A stretch of DNA of 21,271 bases from JBHENC01 sp051000345 (GTDB lineage Bacteria > Acidobacteriota > Blastocatellia > Pyrinomonadales > Pyrinomonadaceae), in contig JBPCOJ010000065.1 of the NCBI GenBank assembly GCA_051000345.1, positions 1-21,271 of the forward strand. Direction: 5' to 3'. Numbering within the stretch: position 1 is the stretch's first letter; every line of letters starts with the position of its first letter. Shown piece by piece: positions 1 through 6,855 of the stretch. Made by a program: the position numbers and the translations under genes. The notes beneath the pieces are model-generated. The model made no database searches. It had not been told where the DNA came from and worked only from the letters and a program-made list of their open reading frames with translations.

Positions 1-54
1 CGTCACGTGCTGGCAGGCGCGAGTAAGACAAGCAATTCATGTTGCAAACTATCA

Positions 55-173
55 GTTGCCACTAGCTTCAGCTAGTGGACACAGTGAGCTAGCGAATCGG
101 CTGTAGCCGAAAGAGTTCGGCTAAAGCCGAAAAGGTTGAAAGCTCTCTTCCACTAGCTGAAGCTAGTGGCAAC
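55..173. repeat. Composite REP/BIME-like palindrome block
   Basis: Two exact inverted copies of a 24-base unit lie at 55-78 and 150-173. Each unit is itself nearly palindromic: CCACTAGCT and AGCTAGTGG arms around a 2-base centre, with GTTG/CAAC on the outer side. Between them are two more short hairpins, TCGGCT-gt-AGCCGA at 97-110 and TTCGGCT-aa-AGCCGAA at 116-131. The whole block could fold as one long stem enclosing two small hairpins, or as four hairpins in a row. No ORF is supported here. This nested, mirrored layout is typical of REP/BIME elements mobilised by Y1 (HUH) transposases. A Y1 transposase lies at 7980-8441, but the palindromes beside it have a different sequence, so a direct link is not shown. 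Confidence 0.85.
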
Positions 174-242
174 TCAACGAAATGAACTTGCGATGGCTAG
201 CAACTCGGGTAAAGTAAGAAGGTGTTGGACGAAAGGAGAAGT

Positions 243-263
243 ATGGCGGAAACCATTTATTAA
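243..263 (+). other. Six-codon ORF behind a strong Shine-Dalgarno
   Basis: AAAGGAGAA at 232-240 is the best ribosome-binding site in the first 460 bases. It is followed by ATG at 243 and only six sense codons (MAETIY) before TAA at 261-263. It could be a leader peptide upstream of panB, the remains of a gene whose body has been lost, or chance. No attenuator-like structure linking it to panB is evident. Confidence 0.25.
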
Positions 264-334
264 ATTCCTTGCCGCGCATCTCTCCGAGAATTACGTTGAG
301 CCGCGCTTTCGTATTCATCCTTCTTGCTTCCTAC

Positions 335-363
335 TTTAATTTGTCGCGGCGCTCCACTATAAT
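335..363 (+). promoter_or_regulatory. Candidate sigma70-type promoter for panB-panC
   Basis: A perfect -10 consensus TATAAT is at 358-363, about 100 bases before the panB start. The hexamer at the right distance (335-340, TTTAAT, 17-base spacer) is a poor -35 match, so the call rests on the -10 box and on position. Transcription from here would give a leader of roughly 90 bases containing the hairpin at 405-447. Confidence 0.4.
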
Positions 364-404
364 CGGCGCGTTGAAATTACATTCCGTTTATGGAGAAATG
401 GAGT

Positions 405-447
405 GACGCGCGCGAGCCTTTGCAAACATTTGTTTTGAGCGCGCGTC
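405..447 (+). promoter_or_regulatory. Leader hairpin before panB
   Basis: GACGCGCGC at 405-413 and GCGCGCGTC at 439-447 form a perfect 9-bp GC-rich stem with a 25-base loop. It ends 4 bases before the panB Shine-Dalgarno GGAG (452-455). The sequence ATGGAGAAAT occurs on both sides of the stem (390-399 and 450-459), so the ribosome site is duplicated. The 390 copy could open a 28-codon frame ending at 476, overlapping the panB start. A role in translation control is inference. Confidence 0.35.
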
Positions 448-463
448 CGATGGAGAAATTTCG

Positions 464-1363
464 ATGGCCTATCTGAAACCGCAGCGCCCTGAAAAAGTAA
501 CTGCGCCGTCTCTGCGCGCGAGCAAGGAACGCGGCGAGCGTCTCGTTTGTTTGACGGCTTACGATTACCCGACTGCGCGCGTGCTGGACGAAGCGGGCGT
601 CGATGTCGTGCTCGTCGGCGATTCCGTCGGCAACGTCGTGCTCGGCTACGGCAACACCGTACCCGTCACGCTCGATGACATGATTCGCCACACGCGCGCC
701 GTTCGTCGCGGCGTGCAACGCGCGCTGCTTGTTGCCGACATGCCTTACGGCTCGTATCACACGGGCGCGGATGACGCCGTGCGCGCGGCGCTTCGCTTAA
801 TCAAAGAAGGCGCAGCCGAAGCCGTCAAGCTCGAAGGCGGGCGGGCGCGTGCGCCGCTCGTCAAGCGTCTTGTCGATGAAGAAATTCCTGTGATGGGTCA
901 CATCGGTCTTATGCCGCAATCCGTCAATAAACTCGGCGGCTATCGCGTGCAAGGGAAAACGGCGGACGCCGCGCGCGCGCTCATCGAAGACGCACAGGCG
1001 CTCGAAGAAGCCGGAGCGTTCGCCGTCGTGCTTGAAGTCGTGCCGCGCGAAATTGCAAAAATTATTACGGAGACCATCAGCATTCCGACTGTCGGCATCG
1101 GCGCAGGCCCCGATTGCGATGTTCAAGTGCTCGTCACGCACGATCTCGTCGGCCTTTCCTTCGGCAAGCTCGCGCGCTTCGTTCGCCAGTACGCCAATCT
1201 GCGTGAAGCGATGACCGACGCCATCGGGCGCTTCGCCGAAGACGTGCGCAGCGGCGCGTATCCATCGCCCGCCGAATCTTATTCGCTGCCGAGTGAAACG
1301 GCGGAAGAAATGCACATCGACACCGCCGCCACGCCAAGCGAAACGAAAGTCGAAAATTTATAA
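464..1363 (+). CDS. panB: 3-methyl-2-oxobutanoate hydroxymethyltransferase
   Basis: PanB transfers a hydroxymethyl group from 5,10-methylene-THF to 2-oxoisovalerate, giving ketopantoate, the first committed step of pantothenate and CoA synthesis (cytosolic). The 299-residue product has the family landmarks in order: VGDSVG with metal ligand D53, ADMPY with D92, KLEGG with E124, HIGLMPQS near 146, the catalytic-glutamate motif LEVVP with E191, and GIGAG near 212. The last 30 or so residues, rich in Ser, Thr and Glu, extend beyond the roughly 265-residue E. coli length and look disordered. The ATG at 464 has GGAG 8 bases upstream. panC follows after 22 bases, a classic pair; panD is not in view. 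Confidence 0.96.
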   Translation: MAYLKPQRPEKVTAPSLRASKERGERLVCLTAYDYPTARVLDEAGVDVVLVGDSVGNVVLGYGNTVPVTLDDMIRHTRAVRRGVQRALLVADMPYGSYHTGADDAVRAALRLIKEGAAEAVKLEGGRARAPLVKRLVDEEIPVMGHIGLMPQSVNKLGGYRVQGKTADAARALIEDAQALEEAGAFAVVLEVVPREIAKIITETISIPTVGIGAGPDCDVQVLVTHDLVGLSFGKLARFVRQYANLREAMTDAIGRFAEDVRSGAYPSPAESYSLPSETAEEMHIDTAATPSETKVENL

Positions 1364-1385
1364 ACGTACTGGCGAATCCCCCATT

Positions 1386-2270
1386 ATGGAAATCATCAAT
1401 CGCCGTCAACGCATGACGAGCGTCGCGCGCAAATTAAAACGTGAGCAAGATCAAACAATCGGCCTTGTGCCGACCATGGGCGCGCTGCACGACGGCCACT
1501 TGAGCCTTGTGCGTGAAGCCCGCCGCATGTGCGACATCGTCATCGTTTCCATCTTCGTCAATCCGACACAGTTCGGCCCCGCCGAAGATTTTCAAAGTTA
1601 CCCGCGCGATTTGACGAAGGACACGGCGATGCTTACGGATTACAACGTCGATTACATTTTCGCTCCGTCGCCCGAAGAAATTTACCAGAAAAACTTTTCC
1701 ACTTACGTCACCGTCGAAGGCATTTCCGATCAACTCGAAGGCGCGGCGCGTCCCGGACATTTTCGCGGCGTCGCAACAGTCGTCACCATTTTGCTCAACG
1801 TCGTGCGCCCCGACTTCGCCTTCTTCGGGCAAAAGGACGCGCAGCAAACGCTCGTCATCAAACGCCTTGCGCGCGATCTTGCGCTCGACACGGAAATCGT
1901 CGTGCTGCCGATTTTGCGCGAAAAGTCCGGCCTCGCTTTATCTTCCAGGAATGTTTACTTAAACGAAGCGGAACGAGGCGCGGCGACGATTCTTTATCGC
2001 GGACTCGCACGCGCCGAAGCCGCTTACGAAAACGGCGAACGCACCGGCTCGCGTCTCATTGAAATTGTCCGCGCCGTTATCGAAGCCGAACCGCTCGCGC
2101 GTCTCGAATACGTCAGCGCAGCGGACGCCGACACGCTCGAAAAATTAGACAAGCTCGACAATCGCACGGTGCTCGTTTCGCTCGCCGCGCGTTTCGGCAA
2201 AACGCGTTTGATTGATAACATCGTGCTCAACCCGTCGCGGCAAAAAACGCATCCCGCGACAGATGTATAA
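1386..2270 (+). CDS. panC: Pantothenate synthetase (pantoate-beta-alanine ligase)
   Basis: PanC condenses pantoate with beta-alanine using ATP via a pantoyl-adenylate, the last step of pantothenate synthesis. The 294-residue product shows the HIGH-like nucleotide motif in PTMGALHDGHLSLV, then IFVNPTQF, the FFGQKDAQQ segment and LSSRN of the adenylate site; its length is normal for the family. I chose ATG 1386 because the homologous N-terminus begins at MEIINRRQRM and this leaves a 22-base gap to panB. A longer frame from 1293 would overlap panB and add a basic extension with no family counterpart. It is presumably cotranscribed with panB. Confidence 0.96.
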   Translation: MEIINRRQRMTSVARKLKREQDQTIGLVPTMGALHDGHLSLVREARRMCDIVIVSIFVNPTQFGPAEDFQSYPRDLTKDTAMLTDYNVDYIFAPSPEEIYQKNFSTYVTVEGISDQLEGAARPGHFRGVATVVTILLNVVRPDFAFFGQKDAQQTLVIKRLARDLALDTEIVVLPILREKSGLALSSRNVYLNEAERGAATILYRGLARAEAAYENGERTGSRLIEIVRAVIEAEPLARLEYVSAADADTLEKLDKLDNRTVLVSLAARFGKTRLIDNIVLNPSRQKTHPATDV

Positions 2271-2311
2271 ACGCTTTTGAGTTAAGAACGTCGAACAAAA
2301 CCGAAACATTA

Positions 2312-2418
2312 GCCACAGAGAACCGGAGAGGCACAGAGACAAGCAGATAAAATTAAAGAGATATACATAAAGCAATCCGGCTTTATACTACTGTTCTTCA
2401 TCTCTGTGTCTCTGTGGC
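2312..2418. repeat. Imperfect inverted repeat of CACAGAGA words
   Basis: GCCACAGAGA (2312-2321) and GCACAGAGA (2331-2339) face the compact arm TCTCTGTGTCTCTGTGGC (2401-2418). The left arm is the right arm split by about 9 extra bases. The repeat spans most of the panC-hcrC gap and its right arm ends 11 bases before the hcrC ATG. In an hcrC transcript it would form a stem near the ribosome site; it may also simply be a dispersed intergenic element. No coding frame is credible here. Confidence 0.7.
2361..2389 (+). promoter_or_regulatory. Possible promoter for the hydroxylase operon
   Basis: TATACT at 2384-2389 matches the -10 consensus in five of six positions and sits in the AT-rich loop of the inverted repeat, 40 bases before the hcrC start. 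There is no good -35 hexamer at the matching distance, so this is weak. Confidence 0.25.
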
Positions 2419-2429
2419 AAAATTTTATA

Positions 2430-2948
2430 ATGAAAAAAGATTTACTAACACTGAACGTCAACAATGAAGAGCGCACCATCGCCACTAATCCGAACCGCAC
2501 TTTGCTCAACGTGCTGCGCGAAGACTTGAACCTGACCGGCACGAAACAGGGCTGCGACGACGGCGACTGCGGCGCGTGTACGGTGCTGCTCGAAGGCGCG
2601 CCCGTTCTTTCCTGCATCATGCTCGCCGCATCCTGCGACAATCGAAACATCACGACCATCGAAGGCTTAACGCACGAAGGCCGCTTAGACCGAGTACAGG
2701 AAGCCTTCTGGCACGAAGGCGGAATGCAATGCGGCTTTTGCACGCCCGGCATGATCCTCAGCTCCTACGCGCTGCTGCAACGCAATCCCGACCCATCCGA
2801 AGCAGAAATACGCGACGCCCTTTCCAATAATCTCTGCCGCTGCACAGGCTATACAAAGATTGTGACAGCCGTTCGCCACGCCGCGACGTTTGAAGAATTT
2901 ACGGAAGAAGCCGGTCAACAATCTATTCGGCAAACGGTGAATACATAG
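2430..2948 (+). CDS. hcrC: Mo-hydroxylase small subunit, two [2Fe-2S] clusters (HcrC/CoxS type)
   Basis: This is the electron-transfer subunit of a xanthine-oxidase-family molybdenum hydroxylase. The 172-residue product has an N-terminal plant-type ferredoxin domain with C42, C47, C50 and C62 (GCDDGDCGAC, then LSC). Its C-terminal helical [2Fe-2S] domain has QCGFC (C101, C104) and CRC (C136, C138). Q100 is at the usual position contacting the pterin cofactor. ATG 2430 is preferred over a GTG at 2406 because the family begins a few residues before the first beta strand and the extra residues would be encoded by the intergenic repeat. The FAD subunit's cysteine insert argues for 4-hydroxybenzoyl-CoA reductase gamma rather than CO or xanthine dehydrogenase; the actual substrate is unproven. 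Confidence 0.92.
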   Translation: MKKDLLTLNVNNEERTIATNPNRTLLNVLREDLNLTGTKQGCDDGDCGACTVLLEGAPVLSCIMLAASCDNRNITTIEGLTHEGRLDRVQEAFWHEGGMQCGFCTPGMILSSYALLQRNPDPSEAEIRDALSNNLCRCTGYTKIVTAVRHAATFEEFTEEAGQQSIRQTVNT

Positions 2949-2952
2949 ATTT

Positions 2953-3864
2953 ATGGCTGAAACGGATTTTAGGATTCAAGAATCCTCAATAGTAAGGATT
3001 CATTCAGAGCCGACGAGTGTCACGGCACAAGGTGCGCCGTACTATCCACGCCTTAATATCCCTATTGAGTTGGTCATTGAGTCTATTAGCCACCCATCAA
3101 AAGAAGTGCCACAGTACGTAATACTGAACGTTCAATCTGAGTTATACACAGGAAATAGTGACAACAATATTGCAGACTCGACACCTATTTTCGACCCACT
3201 GCAGTTTATCAATAACAACAAAGCCCGAACTAATTATAGTTTAGAGTTTCCGCTAGATTCCTATCGCATAAAAGCTATTGAAGAAGAGCGCAGGGGCAAT
3301 ATAAACCTAAAAGTTAAACTCAAGTTACTTGTTGGACACTATAAAGCACTTTCTATTCAAGATGAGCATGGGCAAAGTACACAAACCTTTTTAACACGCT
3401 ATGAGAAGCTATCGCCCTCTTATGATCTTGCTTTAGATATTCCACAATCTCATTGGGTTGAGAAAGTTCTTCCTTTACTGGGATTAGGTGAGTATTTCAT
3501 CATTGAAATGCCGAAGGGTAAAAAAACTCTCCAAGAAGCTTGGGGTTATTTAGAAAAAGCAGAATCTGCATTTAGAACGTGGAATGAAAAAGATGTTTTT
3601 GCCAATTGCCGCGAACTTGGAGCATCACTTGAGCAAGCCGTTAAAATCAATTTTGGAGAGCAAGATTTTTCATACAAAGAAAAGTGGGGAAGGAGTTTCA
3701 AAAACTTCGAGCACCTTTTGTCTTTATATTTGCACATGGAAGAAAAGCGTAGAGAGTATCCATCAAGCAGCGTAAGCACCGCTAAGGCTGATGCAGAGCA
3801 CGTACTCATTATTAGCAAAGCCTTAATTAAATATGTGGAAGAGTTAGTGCAGCAACGCGGCTGA
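2953..3864 (+). CDS. AT-rich orphan protein inside the hydroxylase operon
   Basis: I cannot assign a family. The 303-residue protein has no signal peptide or membrane segment. Residues 13-160 look beta-rich (IPIELVIES, QYVILNVQSELY, INLKVKLKLLV). A short conserved-looking stretch follows (DIPQSHWVEKVLPLLGLGEY, 162-181), then a mostly helical C-terminal part (193-300, from TLQEAWGYLEKAESAF to HVLIISKALIKYVEELV). The helical half resembles HEPN- or TPR-like bundles only in general character. Base composition is striking: sampled lines are mostly 28-40% GC against about 60% in the flanking hydroxylase genes, pointing to recent acquisition. It nevertheless starts only 4 bases after hcrC ends and is followed 35 bases later by hcrA, so it should be cotranscribed. 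Confidence 0.8.
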   Translation: MAETDFRIQESSIVRIHSEPTSVTAQGAPYYPRLNIPIELVIESISHPSKEVPQYVILNVQSELYTGNSDNNIADSTPIFDPLQFINNNKARTNYSLEFPLDSYRIKAIEEERRGNINLKVKLKLLVGHYKALSIQDEHGQSTQTFLTRYEKLSPSYDLALDIPQSHWVEKVLPLLGLGEYFIIEMPKGKKTLQEAWGYLEKAESAFRTWNEKDVFANCRELGASLEQAVKINFGEQDFSYKEKWGRSFKNFEHLLSLYLHMEEKRREYPSSSVSTAKADAEHVLIISKALIKYVEELVQQRG

Positions 3865-3899
3865 TTGTATTTCTTTCAAATAGGCGCGGAATAAAAATT

Positions 3900-6215
3900 A
3901 TGAGCCAACGAGAATTCACAACCATCGGCCAGCGCGTGCCGATGACCGACGGGCCGCCGAAAGTCACAGGCACAGCCGTCTACGCGGACGATTTGCGCTT
4001 GCCGAATATGCTTCACGGCAAAATCCTGCGCTCGCCGCACGCGCACGCGCGCATCGTTTCGATTGACACATCGAAGGCCGAAGCGCTGCCCGGCGTAATG
4101 GGTGTCGTGACGGGCAAGGACGCGCCCGTGCGTTACGGCATTCTGCCGATAGGCCACGACGAAGCGGCCTTCTGCGTCGATAAGGCGCGCTACATCGGCG
4201 ACGAAGTTGCAGCCGTCTGCGCCACGTCCGAGCAGATTGCGGAAGAAGCGCTCGACCTTATCGAAGTCGAATACGAAGTATTGCCCGCCTACACGAATTA
4301 CGAAGATGCGATGGCGTGCGACGATCCAGCTTTGTGGCTTCACGCGGACAGAAAATCGAACATAGAGAAGCAATACCATCATCATTTCGGCGATGTCGAA
4401 AAAGGCTTTCAGGAAGCAAGGGAGTCGGGCGGCGCGGTGCGTTTTGATCGTTATTATAATCCGCGCGTGACTCATGCGCCGATGGAGCCGCACGCCTGCG
4501 TCGCGCAGTGGGAACACGAAGGCCGCGTGACGCTCTGGACTTCGACGCAAACGCCGCACTACGTTCATCGCACGCTCGCCAAAGTTTTAGAGATGGAGAT
4601 GTCTTCGATCCGCGTTATCAAGCCGTTTGTCGGCGGCGGCTTCGGCGGCAAAAGTGAAACCTTCGCGCACGAAGTCGCGGCGTGCCTTCTCGCCAAAAAA
4701 ACTGCGCGTCCCGTCAAATTTAATTTCTCGCGCGAAGAAGTTTTCTACACCCATCGCGGGCGTCCAGAGCAATATGTCGAACTGAAAACCGGCGTCACAA
4801 AAGACGGGCGCATCACCGCCGTCGAAGCAAAAGTAATTCAGGACGGCGGCGCGTATTGCTCTTACGGCGTCGTTACGATTCTCTATTCCGGCGCGCTCAT
4901 CGCCGCGCTTTACGATATTCAAAATATAAAATTCGACGGCTACCGCGTGCTGACCAATAAGCCAGCGTGCGGCCCTATGCGCGGGCATGGAACGGTTGGC
5001 GTGCGATTCGGTTTTGAATCACAGATTGATATGCTCGCCGCAGAGATCGGCATGGACGCGGGCGAAATTCGGCTACGAAATAAACTGAAGCCGAACACCG
5101 TTACCGTCAACGACCTTCGCGTGACGAGTTACGGCTATGATACGTGCCTTGAAAAAGTGATCGAAGCATCGGACTGGAAAAACAAGCGCGGGAAAATGCC
5201 TTACGGAAAGGGCGTCGGGATGGGCGGCTCGCACTACGTTTCGGGCGCGGCTAATTCCATTATTCGCTCGAAGCTTCCGCACTCCACCGTCTCGATCAAA
5301 ATCGATTACGACGGCGCGGTGACGGTTTACACGGGCGCGGCGGAAATCGGGCAAGGCACGGAAACGATTCACGCGCAGATTGTCGCAGAAGAAATGGGCG
5401 TCGATCTTTCGCGCATACGCATCATCGCCGCCGACTCCGCTTTAACGCCCGTCGATCTCGGCTCTTATTCTTCGCGCGTCACGTTCATGGCGGGCAATGC
5501 AGCGAAGGATGCCGCGCGCGACATCAAGCAGCAACTCTTTCGCGTCGCCGCCGAACTCCTCGGCGAATCGCCCGAACATCTCGTCGCGCGTGAAGAAAAA
5601 ATTTATCCGAAGAATGAGCCGCATCGCTCGATTAGTTATCAGGAAGCTCTGTTAGCTTGCATCGAAAACGGCGGCACGCTTATCGCCAAAGGTTCTTACA
5701 CGCCGCCGACGGAATCGCAGGGCGGAAGCTTTCGCGGCGCGGGCGTCGGCCCCGGCGTTTCCTATTCTTACGCGGCGCAAGTTGCCGAAGTCACCGTCGA
5801 TCCCGAAACAGGCCGCTTCGTCGTCGATAAAATCTGGGCGGCGCACGATTGCGGGCGCGCGCTCAATCCCTTGACCGTCGAAGGCCAGATCGAAGGCTCC
5901 GTCTGGATGGGCTTAGGCCAAGCCGTCGCCGAAGAACAGGTTTTCCAGAAGGGCTTGACGATGAACCCTAGCCTTCTGGAATACAAATCCGCGACCTCGC
6001 TCGAATCGCCGCCGATAGAAACCTTCATCGTCGAGACGATTGACCCGGAAGGGCCATACGGCGCAAAGGAAGCTGGCGAAGGCAGCCTTGCCGCCACCAT
6101 TCCGGCAATCGCCAACGCGATCTACGACGCCGTCGGCATACGCATCAACGATCTGCCGCTCACGCCTGAAAGAATCCTGCGCGCCATCAACGAGCAGAAG
6201 AAACAAGTTTCGTAG
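3900..6215 (+). CDS. hcrA: Mo-hydroxylase large subunit (HcrA/CoxL type, molybdopterin-binding)
   Basis: This is the catalytic subunit that would bind the Mo-pterin cytosine dinucleotide cofactor. At 771 residues it is close to 4-hydroxybenzoyl-CoA reductase alpha from Thauera (769 as I recall). Visible landmarks are the N-terminal alpha/beta hammerhead (TGTAVYADD, IGDEVAAV near 99-106), GGGFGGK (245-251), the substrate-loop segment PMRGHG (359-364), GQGTET (485-490) and YGAKEAGEG (720-728), where E724 is the conserved catalytic glutamate. The AYxCSFR loop of true CO dehydrogenase is absent. Homologues reductively dehydroxylate 4-hydroxybenzoyl-CoA or oxidise N-heterocycles and aldehydes, so the substrate is open. 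It lies 35 bases after the orphan gene. Confidence 0.93.
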   Translation: MSQREFTTIGQRVPMTDGPPKVTGTAVYADDLRLPNMLHGKILRSPHAHARIVSIDTSKAEALPGVMGVVTGKDAPVRYGILPIGHDEAAFCVDKARYIGDEVAAVCATSEQIAEEALDLIEVEYEVLPAYTNYEDAMACDDPALWLHADRKSNIEKQYHHHFGDVEKGFQEARESGGAVRFDRYYNPRVTHAPMEPHACVAQWEHEGRVTLWTSTQTPHYVHRTLAKVLEMEMSSIRVIKPFVGGGFGGKSETFAHEVAACLLAKKTARPVKFNFSREEVFYTHRGRPEQYVELKTGVTKDGRITAVEAKVIQDGGAYCSYGVVTILYSGALIAALYDIQNIKFDGYRVLTNKPACGPMRGHGTVGVRFGFESQIDMLAAEIGMDAGEIRLRNKLKPNTVTVNDLRVTSYGYDTCLEKVIEASDWKNKRGKMPYGKGVGMGGSHYVSGAANSIIRSKLPHSTVSIKIDYDGAVTVYTGAAEIGQGTETIHAQIVAEEMGVDLSRIRIIAADSALTPVDLGSYSSRVTFMAGNAAKDAARDIKQQLFRVAAELLGESPEHLVAREEKIYPKNEPHRSISYQEALLACIENGGTLIAKGSYTPPTESQGGSFRGAGVGPGVSYSYAAQVAEVTVDPETGRFVVDKIWAAHDCGRALNPLTVEGQIEGSVWMGLGQAVAEEQVFQKGLTMNPSLLEYKSATSLESPPIETFIVETIDPEGPYGAKEAGEGSLAATIPAIANAIYDAVGIRINDLPLTPERILRAINEQKKQVS

Positions 6216-6228
6216 TGGGCAGGAATTT

Positions 6229-6804
6229 ATGAGCACGCAACGAAAACCCGACAGGCTTTATACGCTCGATGATTATTTCAGCGTTGAAGAAACGGCTGAA
6301 ACCAAACACGAGTATTACGACGGCGAAATTTTTGCGATGACCGGCGCATCGCTTAGTCACAACCGCATTGCAGCCAACATCTTCACGGCCTTGAGCATTG
6401 CGCTCCGCGACAAACCTTGTGATGTATTCACGAGCGACATGCGCATCGCAACATCGAGAAAACTGTACACCTACCCGGATGTTTCCGTCTTCTGCGATCC
6501 GGTGGAATTGACAAAAGACAAATACGACACGGCAACGAATCCGACGATTCTTGCGGAAGTGCTTTCTAAATCCACGCAAAAGTATGATCGCGGACAAAAA
6601 TTCGATCAATACAAGTCAATTCCGACACTGCGCGAATATGTTTTAATCGAGCAGCATCAAATCCTCGTCGAGCACTTTCAGTTTAATAAGCGTGAATGGA
6701 CGCGGCGCGAATATCGCAAGCTTGCGGATACACTTGACCTCTCATCCGTAGGTTTTCAAGTTTCGCTTGCTGAAATTTATCGCCGTGTTGAAGTCGATTC
6801 CTGA
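6229..6804 (+). CDS. Uma2-family putative endonuclease (DUF820)
   Basis: The 191-residue protein matches the Uma2/DUF820 group of the restriction-endonuclease-like (PD-(D/E)XK) fold. It has a leading helix with KHEYYDGEIFAM (E33), SHNRIAANI, the acidic site YPDVSVF (D84), LAEVLSKST (E110), and YDRGQKFDQYKSIPTLREYV closing the core. The roles of Uma2 proteins are largely unknown; they are abundant in cyanobacteria and other environmental bacteria and often occur as mobile singletons. ATG 6229 fits the family start and has AGGA close by; a longer frame from 6040 would overlap hcrA for 175 bases and is rejected. It lies 13 bases after hcrA, inside the operon. Its GC content is intermediate (about 50%), also hinting at insertion. 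Confidence 0.9.
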   Translation: MSTQRKPDRLYTLDDYFSVEETAETKHEYYDGEIFAMTGASLSHNRIAANIFTALSIALRDKPCDVFTSDMRIATSRKLYTYPDVSVFCDPVELTKDKYDTATNPTILAEVLSKSTQKYDRGQKFDQYKSIPTLREYVLIEQHQILVEHFQFNKREWTRREYRKLADTLDLSSVGFQVSLAEIYRRVEVDS

Positions 6805-6855
6805 ACTTATCAAACGAATTGCGTATCTCGCCGCGATTAGGAACAAAATTTAATC

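Noticed and set aside
55..173. CRISPR array
   Set aside because: The units are inverted rather than direct, there are no regular spacers, and no cas gene is present.
797..1315. Minus-strand frame opposite panB
   Set aside because: panB is unambiguous and this frame shows only complementary low-complexity composition.
1293..1385. Upstream extension of panC
   Set aside because: It overlaps panB and encodes a basic tail not seen in PanC; ATG 1386 gives the family N-terminus.
3876..4568. Long minus-strand frame (230 codons) opposite hcrA
   Set aside because: It lies entirely within a well-supported gene, has His/Arg-rich antisense composition and no recognisable motif.
3900..6215. Annotation of the large subunit as true CO dehydrogenase (CoxL form I)
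   Set aside because: The AYxCSFR active-site loop is missing; PMRGHG is at that region and the FAD subunit carries the HcrB insert.
6040..6228. Upstream extension of the Uma2 gene
   Set aside because: It overlaps the hcrA 3' end and has shadow composition; ATG 6229 fits the family.
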